Notes under the pieces: generated by a model
Database searches by the model: none
What the model was told of the DNA's origin: nothing
The model's input: only the letters and a program-made list of their open reading frames with translations
Source of the DNA: an uncultured Eubacterium sp.
GTDB lineage: Bacteria; Bacillota; Clostridia; Lachnospirales; Lachnospiraceae
NCBI GenBank assembly: GCA_934316925.1
Contig: CAKREC010000003.1
Location: forward strand, 12,261 to 76,260
Direction of reading: 5' to 3'
Length of the DNA stretch: 64,000 nucleotides
Part shown: piece after piece, positions 25,403-34,228 of the stretch
How the letters are laid out: every line of letters begins with the position of its first letter
How positions within the stretch are numbered: position 1 is the stretch's first letter
Translations under genes and position numbers: made by a program

Positions 25403-25442
25403 AAAAAAAGGAAATAGAAAGACTATGCTCTCTATCTCCTTT
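25403..25442 (-). terminator. Terminator between PAP2 gene and dus
   Basis: An imperfect but long stem (left arm AAAGGAAATAGAAAG from 25407, right arm CTCTCTATCTCCTTT ending 25442, G-U pairs in RNA) is followed on the minus strand by a T-run at 25403-25409. It ends the PAP2 transcript. Confidence 0.75.
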
Positions 25443-25455
25443 GATATAATACCGG

Positions 25456-26142
25456 TTACTCCAAAGAGTCCGCTCTATGTCTGCGAAAGAATCGTCCGCG
25501 TACCAGCGAGCCATGATATACCAGCTGATATACAAATACAAACAATACACCGCCGCCAACTACGTCCACGAAAGAATGTTGTTTTAATGTGACGGTAGAA
25601 ATGCAGATCAGAATACAAAGCACCAAAGATGCCATACGAAGCACTTTGTGATCTTCCATCATATGCGACTTGCAGAGTGCCACATGGATCACCAGTGAAT
25701 TATATACATGAATGCTTGGAAAAACATTCGTACTGGTATCCGCCGCATAGATCATCGCAACCAGGCGGGTAAATATATTGTCTCTTGCAAAACCGGATGG
25801 ACGCATCGTCTGTGCAGTAGGCCAAAATGTATTTAACAGCAGAAAAGCGGTCATACCGATGATCAAAGCCTCCGCACAATGATAAAAATCATCGGGATGT
25901 TCTTTTGCGTGCAGCATCAGCGCAATAACCGCAACTGCGATATACGCAAACCAAAGATAATACGGTACAATGAAGTATTCGCAAAATGGAATCCAATCAT
26001 CTACAATACAGTGTACATATGTATAATCCACCGGTCCCCGATGCTCCAGTGCAGAAAACCAGATCAGGTAAACCGGCAAATAAAGAAACAGCACAGTAAC
26101 ACGATGGCGTTGCCAAAAACTCCGTAATCGTTCAAATCTCAT
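25456..26142 (-). CDS. PAP2-superfamily membrane phosphatase
   Basis: This 228-residue membrane protein has about six helices. The PAP2-like signature is split into TMRPSGF (about residue 112), FPSIHVYNS (about 142) and QHSFVDVVGG (about 193), giving the two catalytic histidines and the aspartate. The third motif begins ST rather than the usual SR, as in the PAP2_3/Aur1-like branch. Possible substrates are phosphatidic acid, undecaprenyl pyrophosphate or inositol-phosphate lipids. GGAAGGAAGAT precedes the ATG. Monocistronic. Confidence 0.82.
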   Translation of the reverse strand: MRFERLRSFWQRHRVTVLFLYLPVYLIWFSALEHRGPVDYTYVHCIVDDWIPFCEYFIVPYYLWFAYIAVAVIALMLHAKEHPDDFYHCAEALIIGMTAFLLLNTFWPTAQTMRPSGFARDNIFTRLVAMIYAADTSTNVFPSIHVYNSLVIHVALCKSHMMEDHKVLRMASLVLCILICISTVTLKQHSFVDVVGGGVLFVFVYQLVYHGSLVRGRFFRRHRADSLE

Positions 26143-26218
26143 TTCGATCTTCCTTCCTATTGTATGCTTATAACACGAACTCCATTGTACTATATTTAAA
26201 CATGAACTGTCAAATTTC

Positions 26219-27556
26219 TTACATAAAAAATGTGATGAGTGCCGTATCTACCAGGAATACAGGGATCAAAATGCAGATCGACCAGCCAAGATATCCAAAG
26301 AATGACGGCATACGCACACCATTTTCATCGGAAATCGATTTAACCATAAAGTTTGGTGCATTTCCAATATATGTGTTGGCGCCCATAAATACCGCACCAC
26401 ATGAAATCGCGGTGAGCAGCTTGGTAGAAATCTGCGTGGTAACACCACTTACCGTAACTGTGATCACTTTGCCAACTGCTGCCGTAGCTGCTGCTGTCGT
26501 AAAGAACACAAGGTAGGTTGGTGTGTTATCAAGGAAACTGGACAACGCTCCGGTAACCCAGAACATCTGCCATGCTTTGTTCAGTCCAAGCTGAGGTCCC
26601 TGAACCTTCAACAAGTTGAGTGCCGGCTGCATCGTAATGAAAATACCGATGAACAATACTGCCACTTCCTGGATTGCACCCCAGCTAAAGCGGTTCTCTT
26701 CACGGATCTCTTTCTTTGTCGTCTTGAAGGAAAGCAAAGCAGACAACAAAATGATCGCTACTTCTACGATGGCAGACCATTTCAGGTATACTTCACCAAA
26801 AATGTGAATTCCCTGTCCCGGGATCACACCGCTGATAATAACGGCACATACGATCGTGATCAGGAAAATAATGTTATGAGCACCCGTGATCTTTAATTTT
26901 GGACCATCTTTTGGCGTCGGTGGTGTATGTCCCAGCGCCAGATCTTTTTTGTATCGCGAACGATCAATAAAGAAAAAGATCGTCAGCAATGCAACCATAT
27001 TAAACAACATGATCGGGAACAGACGCAAGCTCCACGCAAATGGAACTCCATGTGTGAATCCCATCAACAGTGGTGGATCACCGATCGGAGTCAGACATCC
27101 TCCCAGATTGGAGATCATGAAAATGAAGAAGATCATAACATGCGCTCTGGCTCCACGCCAGGAATTCATCTTCAATACCGGACGGACCAAAACCATGCTG
27201 GCACCGGTTGTACCGATACAACTGGCAAGAAATGTACCGATCGCAAGCATAACGATATTGGTGACCGGCTTGCCCGCAAACTGTCCTTCCACATGAATAT
27301 TTCCTGCCACGCAGAAAAGGCCAAACAATAAAACAATAAATGTAAGGTAGTCGTCTATCAGGCATTCCAGCACCGATTCTACGGTCGGATGCGCTCCATT
27401 AATAAAAAGTGATGGTACGATAAACAACAACGAACAGATCAGAACCACAAGTGGGCGATACTTTTCCCACCAATCCTCTTTTACTAATGGAAATATTGCG
27501 ATACACAGCAATAATGCAACAAACGGAATACATAATAAAATAGCACTTGTACTCAT
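26219..27556 (-). CDS. Ion transporter (CitMHS/NhaD-like)
   Basis: This 445-residue integral membrane protein has about eleven hydrophobic helices. The repeat-like motifs GTTGASMVLVRPVL (about residue 115), NLGGCLTPIGDPPLL (about 152), SSFLDNTPTYLVFF (about 345) and GANTYIGNAPNFMVKSI (about 395) belong to the ion-transporter superfamily that includes NhaD sodium/proton antiporters, ArsB and citrate transporters. From memory it fits the CitMHS_2/sodium:proton antiporter branch. A sodium-linked role is plausible, but the substrate is not determined by sequence. AGGATGG lies before the ATG; it is transcribed alone. Confidence 0.82.
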   Translation of the reverse strand: MSTSAILLCIPFVALLLCIAIFPLVKEDWWEKYRPLVVLICSLLFIVPSLFINGAHPTVESVLECLIDDYLTFIVLLFGLFCVAGNIHVEGQFAGKPVTNIVMLAIGTFLASCIGTTGASMVLVRPVLKMNSWRGARAHVMIFFIFMISNLGGCLTPIGDPPLLMGFTHGVPFAWSLRLFPIMLFNMVALLTIFFFIDRSRYKKDLALGHTPPTPKDGPKLKITGAHNIIFLITIVCAVIISGVIPGQGIHIFGEVYLKWSAIVEVAIILLSALLSFKTTKKEIREENRFSWGAIQEVAVLFIGIFITMQPALNLLKVQGPQLGLNKAWQMFWVTGALSSFLDNTPTYLVFFTTAAATAAVGKVITVTVSGVTTQISTKLLTAISCGAVFMGANTYIGNAPNFMVKSISDENGVRMPSFFGYLGWSICILIPVFLVDTALITFFM

Positions 27557-27710
27557 AATACAATTTCCATCCTTTCTTATTTAATAGTATTAGCTATGCC
27601 AATTTTCGCTCCACTCATTATAGGACGAGATTTTTCATTTGTAAAGGAAATTTTCCTTAAAAAAGAATATGTAAAACAGTTTCGTCATTTTTACCGAAAT
27701 AATCCTCTAT

Positions 27711-27739
27711 TTGACAAAATCTTTAAAATGTTTTACAGT
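27711..27739 (+). promoter_or_regulatory. Promoter of the lipoprotein gene
   Basis: A perfect -35 box TTGACA (27711-27716) is followed after 17 bp by TACAGT (27734-27739). The latter is only a moderate -10 box. The start codon is 34 bp downstream. Confidence 0.55.
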
Positions 27740-27773
27740 TAAATCCAATGAAATTCTAAAGGAGAAATTATTT

Positions 27774-28508
27774 ATGTATTTTAAACATTTTTCTAAATTT
27801 TTATGCGTACTTCTTGCTGCCGGATGCGTACTGAATGTAAGCGGATGCGGAAAAAAAGCAGACTCCGGATCCGCTACGGGAAGTGCGGTCGAAAGTGCCA
27901 AAGAAGAGAACGCAAACACCTCGCTTTTTATCAAAGCATACCTGGACACGATGTGCAAACAGGACTTCCAGTCCTTTGCCGATGCTACCGGCTCTTCCGC
28001 ATCCGATATCCAGAATTCTTACAGTTCCAATCTGGCAAGCATTTTGTCTGAATATGTAACCTATGAGATCGGTTCCGGCATCGAAACTGCTCTTACGGAA
28101 GAGCTGTCCACGATCCTTGGCAAATGCCAGTACACCGTACAGGATCCCATCGCCAATGAGGATGGCACCGTGACCGTACCGGTTTCGATCAAGCCTCTTG
28201 TGATCTTTAAAAAAGCGATCGCGTATGGAAATAAAGAATCCAACAAATGGACGAAAAAACACAAAGACGATTTTGATGAAGAAGAAGCTACCAACAAATT
28301 CTTTATGGCAGTGATCGACTCCTGCGACAAGCAGCTGCAGGATCCTACCTACAAAGAGGAAACCGTAGTAAATGTAACGATGACACCTTCTGAAGACGAC
28401 GAGGATGTATACGAATACAACAGTGAGGATCTCGGCAAACTGCTGTCCACTCTGGTTGATCTGGACGCCTGGGCAGATGAAGTAGACGACGAAGATGAAG
28501 AAAGCTAG
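27774..28508 (+). CDS. Lipoprotein of unknown function
   Basis: The start at 27774 follows AAAGGAGAAATT and gives 244 residues; a longer open frame upstream is not needed and would cross the promoter. A lipoprotein signal peptide ends in the lipobox VSGC (Cys near residue 25) and a serine/glycine/alanine-rich tether follows. The globular part (about 45-215) contains a DTMCKQDFQSFAD segment typical of small extracytoplasmic proteins related to DUF5105 (tentative). The C-terminus is strongly acidic (DEVDDEDEES). Function unknown; it is surface-anchored. Confidence 0.78.
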   Translation: MYFKHFSKFLCVLLAAGCVLNVSGCGKKADSGSATGSAVESAKEENANTSLFIKAYLDTMCKQDFQSFADATGSSASDIQNSYSSNLASILSEYVTYEIGSGIETALTEELSTILGKCQYTVQDPIANEDGTVTVPVSIKPLVIFKKAIAYGNKESNKWTKKHKDDFDEEEATNKFFMAVIDSCDKQLQDPTYKEETVVNVTMTPSEDDEDVYEYNSEDLGKLLSTLVDLDAWADEVDDEDEES

Positions 28509-28530
28509 CATGTTCCTGTTTAAATCAAAA

Positions 28531-28565
28531 AAAACGAGCTGACATCATTTTGCCAGCTCGTTTTT
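28531..28565. terminator. Bidirectional terminator
   Basis: The stem AAAACGAGCTG / CAGCTCGTTTTT separates the lipoprotein gene from the convergent anti-sigma gene. It directly abuts the latter's stop codon. Confidence 0.85.
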
Positions 28566-29348
28566 CTATTGTGCATATGTTTTCAACCATTTTTCATAAC
28601 TTTGTTTCTGTTCTTTCGTCCATTCCAATGTTTGATACATGATTTTTGGTTTTTGGTCACTCAGACTCGCCCCTTCCATCAATTTACGAATCTGTTTTTC
28701 CGTAAGATTGTTATTGTCATCTCGTAATTCCAACAGATAATCATTTCCGTCAAACAGGATCCATGCTCTAGTTTGATGTTGATTTTTTGCTACATATACC
28801 TCCCCGGATGTTACTCGATAATGATCCATCTTTTCCGCTTGTGGCAGGATGTTGACAAAGGTTTCCTGCAGATGGAAAAAAGCTACCGTAAAGAAATCGG
28901 TATCCTGGTTTTTACCATAATAGATCGAGGTGCCTTCCTCCGTAATATGGTAACCTTTTGGAATATAAGCTAATCTTAAATACTTTTTCGTCACTTCCCC
29001 CTGGCCCTTAGCGGCAGGATCACCCGAGTCCGGTGTTTGAGAAGCCGTTACCGTTGGGGTCTGTTTCTCAATCGAAATACCTTTTCCTCCTTTTACCGTT
29101 ACCTCTTTTCCTCGAAAAGACTGTATGAGATTGTGCATCGTCAATGGTTTGCCTTCCAGATGGTTGGAAGCGTATACCGATACTCCGCCACCCAGGATCA
29201 CCATGCACACTGCTGCCGCCACAGCCGCTTTCCACCACACGGTTTTGCCGCCTTTATGTTTTCTTTCCACTCCCGAATTTTCAACAGCCTCTTCCAAATA
29301 TTCATCACGGATTCCGTCCAACATTTTTTTTATATCTTTTTTGTCCAT
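28566..29348 (-). CDS. DUF4367-type membrane protein, probable anti-sigma factor
   Basis: This 260-residue protein starts at 29348 (AGAGGATT six bases upstream). It has a cytoplasmic N-terminus of about 40 residues, one transmembrane helix (about 42-60) and an extracytoplasmic part that ends in a DUF4367-like domain (about 145-255; PKGYHITEEGTSIYYG and AWILFDGNDYLLEL). Its place immediately after an ECF sigma factor gene on the same strand is the usual arrangement for a membrane-bound sigma/anti-sigma pair. It lacks an obvious zinc-finger HxxxCxxC motif, so the sigma-binding mode would be atypical. Confidence 0.75.
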   Translation of the reverse strand: MDKKDIKKMLDGIRDEYLEEAVENSGVERKHKGGKTVWWKAAVAAAVCMVILGGGVSVYASNHLEGKPLTMHNLIQSFRGKEVTVKGGKGISIEKQTPTVTASQTPDSGDPAAKGQGEVTKKYLRLAYIPKGYHITEEGTSIYYGKNQDTDFFTVAFFHLQETFVNILPQAEKMDHYRVTSGEVYVAKNQHQTRAWILFDGNDYLLELRDDNNNLTEKQIRKLMEGASLSDQKPKIMYQTLEWTKEQKQSYEKWLKTYAQ

Positions 29349-29401
29349 ATTTAATCCTCTTTTCCGTTCCATATTTCTTGATCCGTTCCTTGGGTCCAAT
29401 C

Positions 29402-29959
29402 TTAATTCCACATCCCCTCCTTTTGCAAATAGCTTTTCAACTTATGTCGCATCCTATGTAGATGTACCGTTACATAATTCGGACTGACCCCACATTCTCT
29501 GGCAATCTCTGATATTTTCTCGCCAAACCAATATCGTCTGACAAAAAATATACGGTTCTGCCGGGTCTGTTTTTCCAAAAACGCATTCATCACCCGACTT
29601 AGTTCTGCTGCCATCACCTCGTCTTCCACCGGTCTTGCCCCTCCGAGTACTTTCTCAAGTTCATCCAGTGCCACTTCATAATCTGAATTGCGCTTTTGGG
29701 CATGCAGGTATTCACGCTTCTTCAATGCCTGATTTTTGGCAATACGGCACAGGTAGGAAATAAAGGGGTCCGGTTTTTGTGGTGGAATCTGGTTCCAGAC
29801 TGCCAGCCAGGTATCATTCATACATTCCTGTACATCTTGTTCATTCTTCAAAATTCCACGCATAATTTTCCCACATAGCGGACCATACTTATTTCTCATC
29901 TCTGAAATTCCCTGTTCCGAGCGCTCTTCCAATAATTTAATGATCAATGGATCCTCCAT
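29402..29959 (-). CDS. ECF-type RNA polymerase sigma factor
   Basis: This 185-residue sigma factor has region 2 (about residues 18-85; YGPLCGKIMRGILKNEQDVQ, then WNQIPPQKPDPFISYLCRIAKNQ) and region 4 (about 125-178; FFVRRYWFGEKISEIARECG, then VSPNYVTVHLHRMRHKLKSYL). This is complete for the family. It probably directs expression of an envelope-response regulon under control of the downstream membrane protein, whose start lies 54 bp past this gene's stop. AAAAATGGAGG region: a GGTGAAAAA binding site precedes the ATG. Confidence 0.88.
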   Translation of the reverse strand: MEDPLIIKLLEERSEQGISEMRNKYGPLCGKIMRGILKNEQDVQECMNDTWLAVWNQIPPQKPDPFISYLCRIAKNQALKKREYLHAQKRNSDYEVALDELEKVLGGARPVEDEVMAAELSRVMNAFLEKQTRQNRIFFVRRYWFGEKISEIARECGVSPNYVTVHLHRMRHKLKSYLQKEGMWN

Positions 29960-30010
29960 TTTTTCACCTCCAACTATATACTACGGATTGTTTGATAAAT
30001 ATGACAGGAC

Positions 30011-30046
30011 AAAATAAAAAACTCACCTTTTTACGATGAGTTTCTT
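30011..30046 (-). terminator. Terminator after the LysR gene
   Basis: The stem AAAACTCA / TGAGTTT (30017-30043) with a T-run on the minus strand lies directly after the LysR stop codon. It ends the porCDAB-lysR transcription unit. Confidence 0.75.
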
Positions 30047-30934
30047 TTATTTTCGGTATTCTTCCTGCTGATACGTGTCCAGCACATGCTGGTAAAATGT
30101 GCCTATGGCGGGTGCCATATTGCCTGGGTTCAATGTTGCAATCCCAATGATCCGGTAGGCATCCTCTGCAAGCGGGTAACAATCTACTTCATACGGAATA
30201 TCGTTCATGACCATCTCCGGCATCAGACAGATTCCAAAATCATTTGCCACCATCGCGATCGTAGACAAGTCATCGACCACATGATAATTAGACTTCACGT
30301 TAAGATGATTTTCCTTTAGAAAATTCTGAATATCCGCGTCGGTGCCTTCCCGCTGTGTTACAAATTCGCGATCCTTTAATTCATCCAGATCCATGCAAGA
30401 TCCCTCTTTCCGGCGCTTCATGCCTTTTGGCACCACGCATAAAAGCGGATCCTTATAAAGTGGTTCGATCGGAATATCTCCAGCACTCGAAACAGACAAA
30501 AAGCCAAGATCCACCACACCATTCTTGATCCAGTATGCCACATCTTCATAGGTTCCCTGAAACAGTTCGATCGTGATCGCCGGATATTCCTTCTGAAACG
30601 AGTGCATGATGTCCGGCAGCCAGTTGGTGCAAACACTGGAAAAGCAGCCAACCCGGATCCGTCCCTGTTTCAGTCCATTGAAATCCGCCACTGCCTGCTG
30701 CAGGCTCTCGTCACTGTTGAGCACCGCATTCACAAAAGGAAGAAGACGCTCTCCATAATTGGTAAGCGTCACTCCTGTCTTATTTCGATTCAATACTGAA
30801 AATCCCAGTTCTTTCTCCATCGCCGCCACCGCATGGCTGATCGCGGATGGAGTAAGTCCCAGCAGATCTGCCGCTTTGCGAAAGCTTCCCTGATCTGCCA
30901 CGGTCTTAAATACCTGATATGTAAGTAATGTCAT
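30047..30934 (-). CDS. LysR-family transcriptional regulator
   Basis: This 295-residue protein has the N-terminal LysR winged helix (FKTVADQGSFRKAADLLGL then TPSAISHAVAAMEKELG, residues 8-50) and a periplasmic-binding-like effector domain (about 90-290; GRIRVGCFSSVCTNWLP). It lies 12 bp downstream of porB on the same strand, so it is probably co-transcribed with the oxidoreductase genes and may regulate them. LysR regulators are more often divergent from their targets; a trailing position suggests feedback control by a metabolite of the pathway, but the effector is unknown. Confidence 0.88.
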   Translation of the reverse strand: MTLLTYQVFKTVADQGSFRKAADLLGLTPSAISHAVAAMEKELGFSVLNRNKTGVTLTNYGERLLPFVNAVLNSDESLQQAVADFNGLKQGRIRVGCFSSVCTNWLPDIMHSFQKEYPAITIELFQGTYEDVAYWIKNGVVDLGFLSVSSAGDIPIEPLYKDPLLCVVPKGMKRRKEGSCMDLDELKDREFVTQREGTDADIQNFLKENHLNVKSNYHVVDDLSTIAMVANDFGICLMPEMVMNDIPYEVDCYPLAEDAYRIIGIATLNPGNMAPAIGTFYQHVLDTYQQEEYRK

Positions 30935-30946
30935 GTCTTCCCCTTA

Positions 30947-31888
30947 TTATCGGTTACATTTATACAACAGATCTTCCCAGCGCCGGTCTACTTCATCCTG
31001 GAACTGCTGGATCAGATCTTCGTTGCCCTTCTTAAACAAGTGCTTGAATCTTCCCTGTGAACGCAGGAAATCCTCGATCGGCAGCTTGCGTTTTGGTTCG
31101 TAGGATAGAATCCATTTGCCATGATCCACCTCGAACAATGGCCAGTAACAAGTCTCAACAGCCAATTTACAAATGTTCATAATATCCGGGGTATCATAAC
31201 GCCAGCCTCGTGGACATGGTGTCATAACATTTAAAAAGCTTGCTCCCTCTGTATAAATCGCTTTTTCCGACTTGCGGTGCAGATCTTTGAAATCCGTTGT
31301 CAATGTAGTCTGCGCTACATATGGTACGTCGTGATCTGCAATGATGCTTGCCAGATCTTTTCGGTTCTGCATCTTACCATTGGACTGACTTCCTACTGGT
31401 GTTGTTGTCGTATCTGCATACATCGGTGTCGCAGAGGAACGCTGGATTCCGGTATTCATATAAGCACCATTGTCATAGCAGACATAAACCATGTCATGGC
31501 CACGCTCCATCGCGCCGGATAATGACTGAAATCCAATGTCGTAGGTACCGCCATCTCCACCAAATGTAATAAATTTAAAATTGTCTTCTTCTTTGATCCT
31601 GCCTCTCTTTTTTAAGGCTTTATACGCAGTCTCTACACCGCTGAGTGTAGCACCTGCATTTTCAAATGCATTATGAATATAGCTGTCTTCCCAGGATGTA
31701 TATGGATACATAAAAGAAGAAACTTCCAGACAACCGGTAGCATTACCGATTACGGCATGATCTCCCTCATGTAATCCACGCAGTACGGCACGCACAGCGA
31801 TCGTGGCGCCACATCCGGCACACATACGATGTCCCGGTGCTAACCGCTCTGGTTTTTCCATCATTGTTTTTAAACTGTAATCGCTCAT
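30947..31888 (-). CDS. porB: 2-oxoacid:ferredoxin oxidoreductase, beta subunit
   Basis: This 313-residue TPP-binding subunit has the CxxC iron-sulfur ligands in HRMCAGCGAT (about residue 22) and the TPP/magnesium motif FGGDGGTYDIGFQSLSG (about 108). The segment YDNGAYMNTGIQRSSATP (about 137) is typical of pyruvate:ferredoxin oxidoreductase beta chains. With PorC, D and A it oxidises a 2-oxoacid, most likely pyruvate, to acyl-CoA, CO2 and reduced ferredoxin. It is the last of the four por genes, 10 bp after porA. Confidence 0.92.
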   Translation of the reverse strand: MSDYSLKTMMEKPERLAPGHRMCAGCGATIAVRAVLRGLHEGDHAVIGNATGCLEVSSFMYPYTSWEDSYIHNAFENAGATLSGVETAYKALKKRGRIKEEDNFKFITFGGDGGTYDIGFQSLSGAMERGHDMVYVCYDNGAYMNTGIQRSSATPMYADTTTTPVGSQSNGKMQNRKDLASIIADHDVPYVAQTTLTTDFKDLHRKSEKAIYTEGASFLNVMTPCPRGWRYDTPDIMNICKLAVETCYWPLFEVDHGKWILSYEPKRKLPIEDFLRSQGRFKHLFKKGNEDLIQQFQDEVDRRWEDLLYKCNR

Positions 31889-31898
31889 ATCTACCTCA

Positions 31899-33080
31899 CT
31901 AATCTCTCAATCCAATGTACTGATGCTGTTGTACTTTCTTGCCGTTTTCTACCATATCCTCTAATTCTTCAAATACAGCAGCCACTTCTGTCGTTGTAAA
32001 ATCTCTTCCGGCAAGACCATAAATATAATTTACTGCTTCGATCATAACTTTGTTCTGGAACAGTGCTGCCGGCACTTCACTACCGAGCGGGCCACCATTG
32101 CCATTATAACTTTCACAGCGGTCCATGATCGCAACTGCCTTGCAGTTTTTCAGCACCTGTGCGATCTCTTCTGCCGGGAACGGACGGAATACACGCAATT
32201 TCAATACGCCAACCTTTTTCCCTTTCTCTCGGAGATGATCGACTTCTTCTTTTGCTGTGCCGGCTGCAGATCCCATGATCAGCATGATATAATCGGCATC
32301 TTCTGTGCGGTACTCTTCAAATAATTCAAAGCCGCGTCCTGTAAGTTCCTTGTATTTTTTTGCAACCTCAACGATCACTTCCTTCGAATTTTCCATTGCC
32401 ACTTCCTGATTTTTCTTTGCTTCCATGGCATAATTGGAAATCGAATATGGGCCGACCGCAATCGGTTTTCCGGCATTCAACAGGAATTCTTCCGGCTGAT
32501 ATTCTCCTACAAACTCCTTTACTTTGTCATCTTCCAGTAATGTAATATTTTCAACCGCATGAGAGGTAATAAAACCATCCTGACAGATCATGATCGGAAG
32601 ATGTACGTTTTTATTTTCTGCGATCGGATAAGCCTGAATAAAATTGTCATACGCTTCCTGATTGTTTTCTGCATAAATCTGGATCCAGCCGGTATCTCTT
32701 GCGCCCATACCATCAGAATGGTCACAGTTGATGTTGATCGGACCGGATAAGGTACGGTTGACCAATGCCATCGCAAGAGGAAGCCGGTTGGATGCTGCCA
32801 AAAGCAGTTCCTCCCACATCAGGGCAAGTCCAGCCGATGATGTCGCTGTAAGGCTTCTGGCTCCTGCTGCCTCAGCACCGATCGTAGCACTCATCGAAGA
32901 ATGTTCGCTCTCTACCGGGATAAATTCGGTATCCATCTCACCGTTGGCAATGTATGTAGAAACCATCTGTGGAATCTCTGTTGACGGAGTGATCGGAAAT
33001 GCAGGCATAACATCTGGATTGATCTGCCGGATCGCGTAAGCCACTGCCTCATTTCCTGACATACGTTCTTTAATAGCCAT
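31899..33080 (-). CDS. porA: 2-oxoacid:ferredoxin oxidoreductase, alpha subunit
   Basis: This 393-residue subunit begins at an ATG that shares an A with the porD stop (TAATG), with GGAGG upstream. The N-terminal pyrimidine-binding domain shows AFPITPSTEIPQM (about residue 28) and SEHSSMSATIGAEAAGARS (about 57); the central and C-terminal domain includes GSAAGTAKEEVDHLREKG and YGLAGRDFTT. It carries the transketolase-like active-site half that completes the TPP site of PorB. Pyruvate is the most likely substrate; other 2-oxoacids cannot be excluded. Confidence 0.92.
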   Translation of the reverse strand: MAIKERMSGNEAVAYAIRQINPDVMPAFPITPSTEIPQMVSTYIANGEMDTEFIPVESEHSSMSATIGAEAAGARSLTATSSAGLALMWEELLLAASNRLPLAMALVNRTLSGPININCDHSDGMGARDTGWIQIYAENNQEAYDNFIQAYPIAENKNVHLPIMICQDGFITSHAVENITLLEDDKVKEFVGEYQPEEFLLNAGKPIAVGPYSISNYAMEAKKNQEVAMENSKEVIVEVAKKYKELTGRGFELFEEYRTEDADYIMLIMGSAAGTAKEEVDHLREKGKKVGVLKLRVFRPFPAEEIAQVLKNCKAVAIMDRCESYNGNGGPLGSEVPAALFQNKVMIEAVNYIYGLAGRDFTTTEVAAVFEELEDMVENGKKVQQHQYIGLRD

Positions 33081-33385
33081 TAGATATTTCCCTCCTTCAT
33101 CGAAATTGCCCCAAACGGACATACTTTTGCACAAATGCCACAGCCTTTGCAGTGATCATAGTCGATCGGCTGGCGTTTGCCGTCTTTGACCAGAATGCAG
33201 CCATCCGGACAAACCGGGGTACATAATAAGCACTGTTTGCATTTTTCTTCTTCTAAAACCGGTGTATTGGTTCTCCACTCGCCAGTATGAAACAGCTTGG
33301 AAGTTCCTCCGGCAAATACCATCAGGCCCTCGGTCAGATCCTGATGTGGTGTACTCTCATTGATCTTTGTTATATCTGTTCTCAT
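33080..33385 (-). CDS. porD: 2-oxoacid:ferredoxin oxidoreductase, delta (ferredoxin-like) subunit
   Basis: This 101-residue subunit has two [4Fe-4S] motifs, CKQCLLCTPVCP (about 49-60) and CKGCGICAKVCP (about 79-90), which pass electrons from the TPP site to free ferredoxin. The start at 33385 (MRTDITK) has GGAAAGG upstream and avoids the overlap a longer reading would have with porC. Its stop overlaps the porA start, implying coupled translation and equal stoichiometry. Confidence 0.92.
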   Translation of the reverse strand: MRTDITKINESTPHQDLTEGLMVFAGGTSKLFHTGEWRTNTPVLEEEKCKQCLLCTPVCPDGCILVKDGKRQPIDYDHCKGCGICAKVCPFGAISMKEGNI

Positions 33386-33407
33386 ATCTCGTTCCTTTCC
33401 CTCAGTT

Positions 33408-33995
33408 CTATGCGTTTTTTGCCTGTTCCAGTACATCAAATGCGGCCTCCAGTGCCTTCATATTTCCATCGATGACTTCTGGTTTTTTGGCAAATTTGTG
33501 CTGATAGGATTGACGCATCTCATGAATAAAAGTATCTCTTGGCATCACTTCACTGACGGCAACGATCGCTGCTAACATCGGTGAGTTCGGGAAATTCTTT
33601 CCTAAATTTTCAACCGAGATCTTTCTTGCATCTACCGTGTAAACTTTTCCTTTGTAGCCATTGAGATGCTGCATAATGTCTTCTTTTTTCTTTGGCGTAT
33701 TTACAACAATAGCGCCTTCTTCTTTCAGCCCTGCTGTTACATCTACGGAATCCAGCAATGTCTCGTCTACAACGACCACATAATCCGGATGATATATATT
33801 GGAATGTACGCGGATCACATCTGAGCTGATCCGGTTGTACGCCGTGATCGGTGCTCCCATACGCTCCGGACCATACTCCGGAAATCCCTGTACATTTTGT
33901 CCTGTCTTAAATGCCACATCCGCAAGCAGCAGTGCGGCTGTCTTGGCTCCCTGGCCTCCTCTTCCGTGCCAGCGGATCTCTATTCCGTTTTTCAT
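33408..33995 (-). CDS. porC: 2-oxoacid:ferredoxin oxidoreductase, gamma subunit
   Basis: This 195-residue subunit has the family signature IRWHGRGGQGAKTAALLLAD (residues 6-25) and FPEYGPERMGAP (about 38). The gene order gamma-delta-alpha-beta is the same as in the well-known four-subunit enzymes of Thermotoga and archaea; most related clostridia use a fused single-chain enzyme. The start at 33995 is tentative: GGAGG is 13 bases away, and an ATG at 34007 is only one base from it. A promoter (TTTACA-16-TATAAT) lies upstream. Confidence 0.9.
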   Translation of the reverse strand: MKNGIEIRWHGRGGQGAKTAALLLADVAFKTGQNVQGFPEYGPERMGAPITAYNRISSDVIRVHSNIYHPDYVVVVDETLLDSVDVTAGLKEEGAIVVNTPKKKEDIMQHLNGYKGKVYTVDARKISVENLGKNFPNSPMLAAIVAVSEVMPRDTFIHEMRQSYQHKFAKKPEVIDGNMKALEAAFDVLEQAKNA

Positions 33996-34064
33996 AATAT
34001 ATTCCATACCTCCATGGATCTTTTTTGATGAATTTTTTTCATTTATTTACATTCAGCATTATTT

Positions 34065-34092
34065 ATTATATCGCATAAAGCACAATTGTAAA
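34065..34092 (-). promoter_or_regulatory. Promoter of porCDAB
   Basis: On the minus strand TTTACA (34092-34087) and TATAAT (34070-34065) are separated by 16 bp. It stands about 70 bp before the porC start. Confidence 0.65.
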
Positions 34093-34160
34093 GCGAAAAT
34101 GGTTAATTCAATTCATTTTAAAGATGAATATATTTCATGTTGCAAGCGGATTCTCCCACA

Positions 34161-34189
34161 TTGTCTAATACCGGCAGAAAGTATATAAT
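34161..34189 (+). promoter_or_regulatory. Promoter of the HD-GYP gene
   Basis: TTGTCT (34161-34166) and TATAAT (34184-34189) are spaced by exactly 17 bp; the start codon lies 40 bp downstream. It is divergent from the porCDAB promoter. Confidence 0.7.
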
Positions 34190-34228
34190 ATTGAATGACT
34201 GATTGTTACATAATCTAGGAGGGATTTT

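Noticed and set aside
27801..28511. Minus-strand open frame of 236 codons opposite the lipoprotein gene
   Set aside because: The plus strand has a lipobox signal peptide, promoter, binding site and terminator; the minus frame has none of these.
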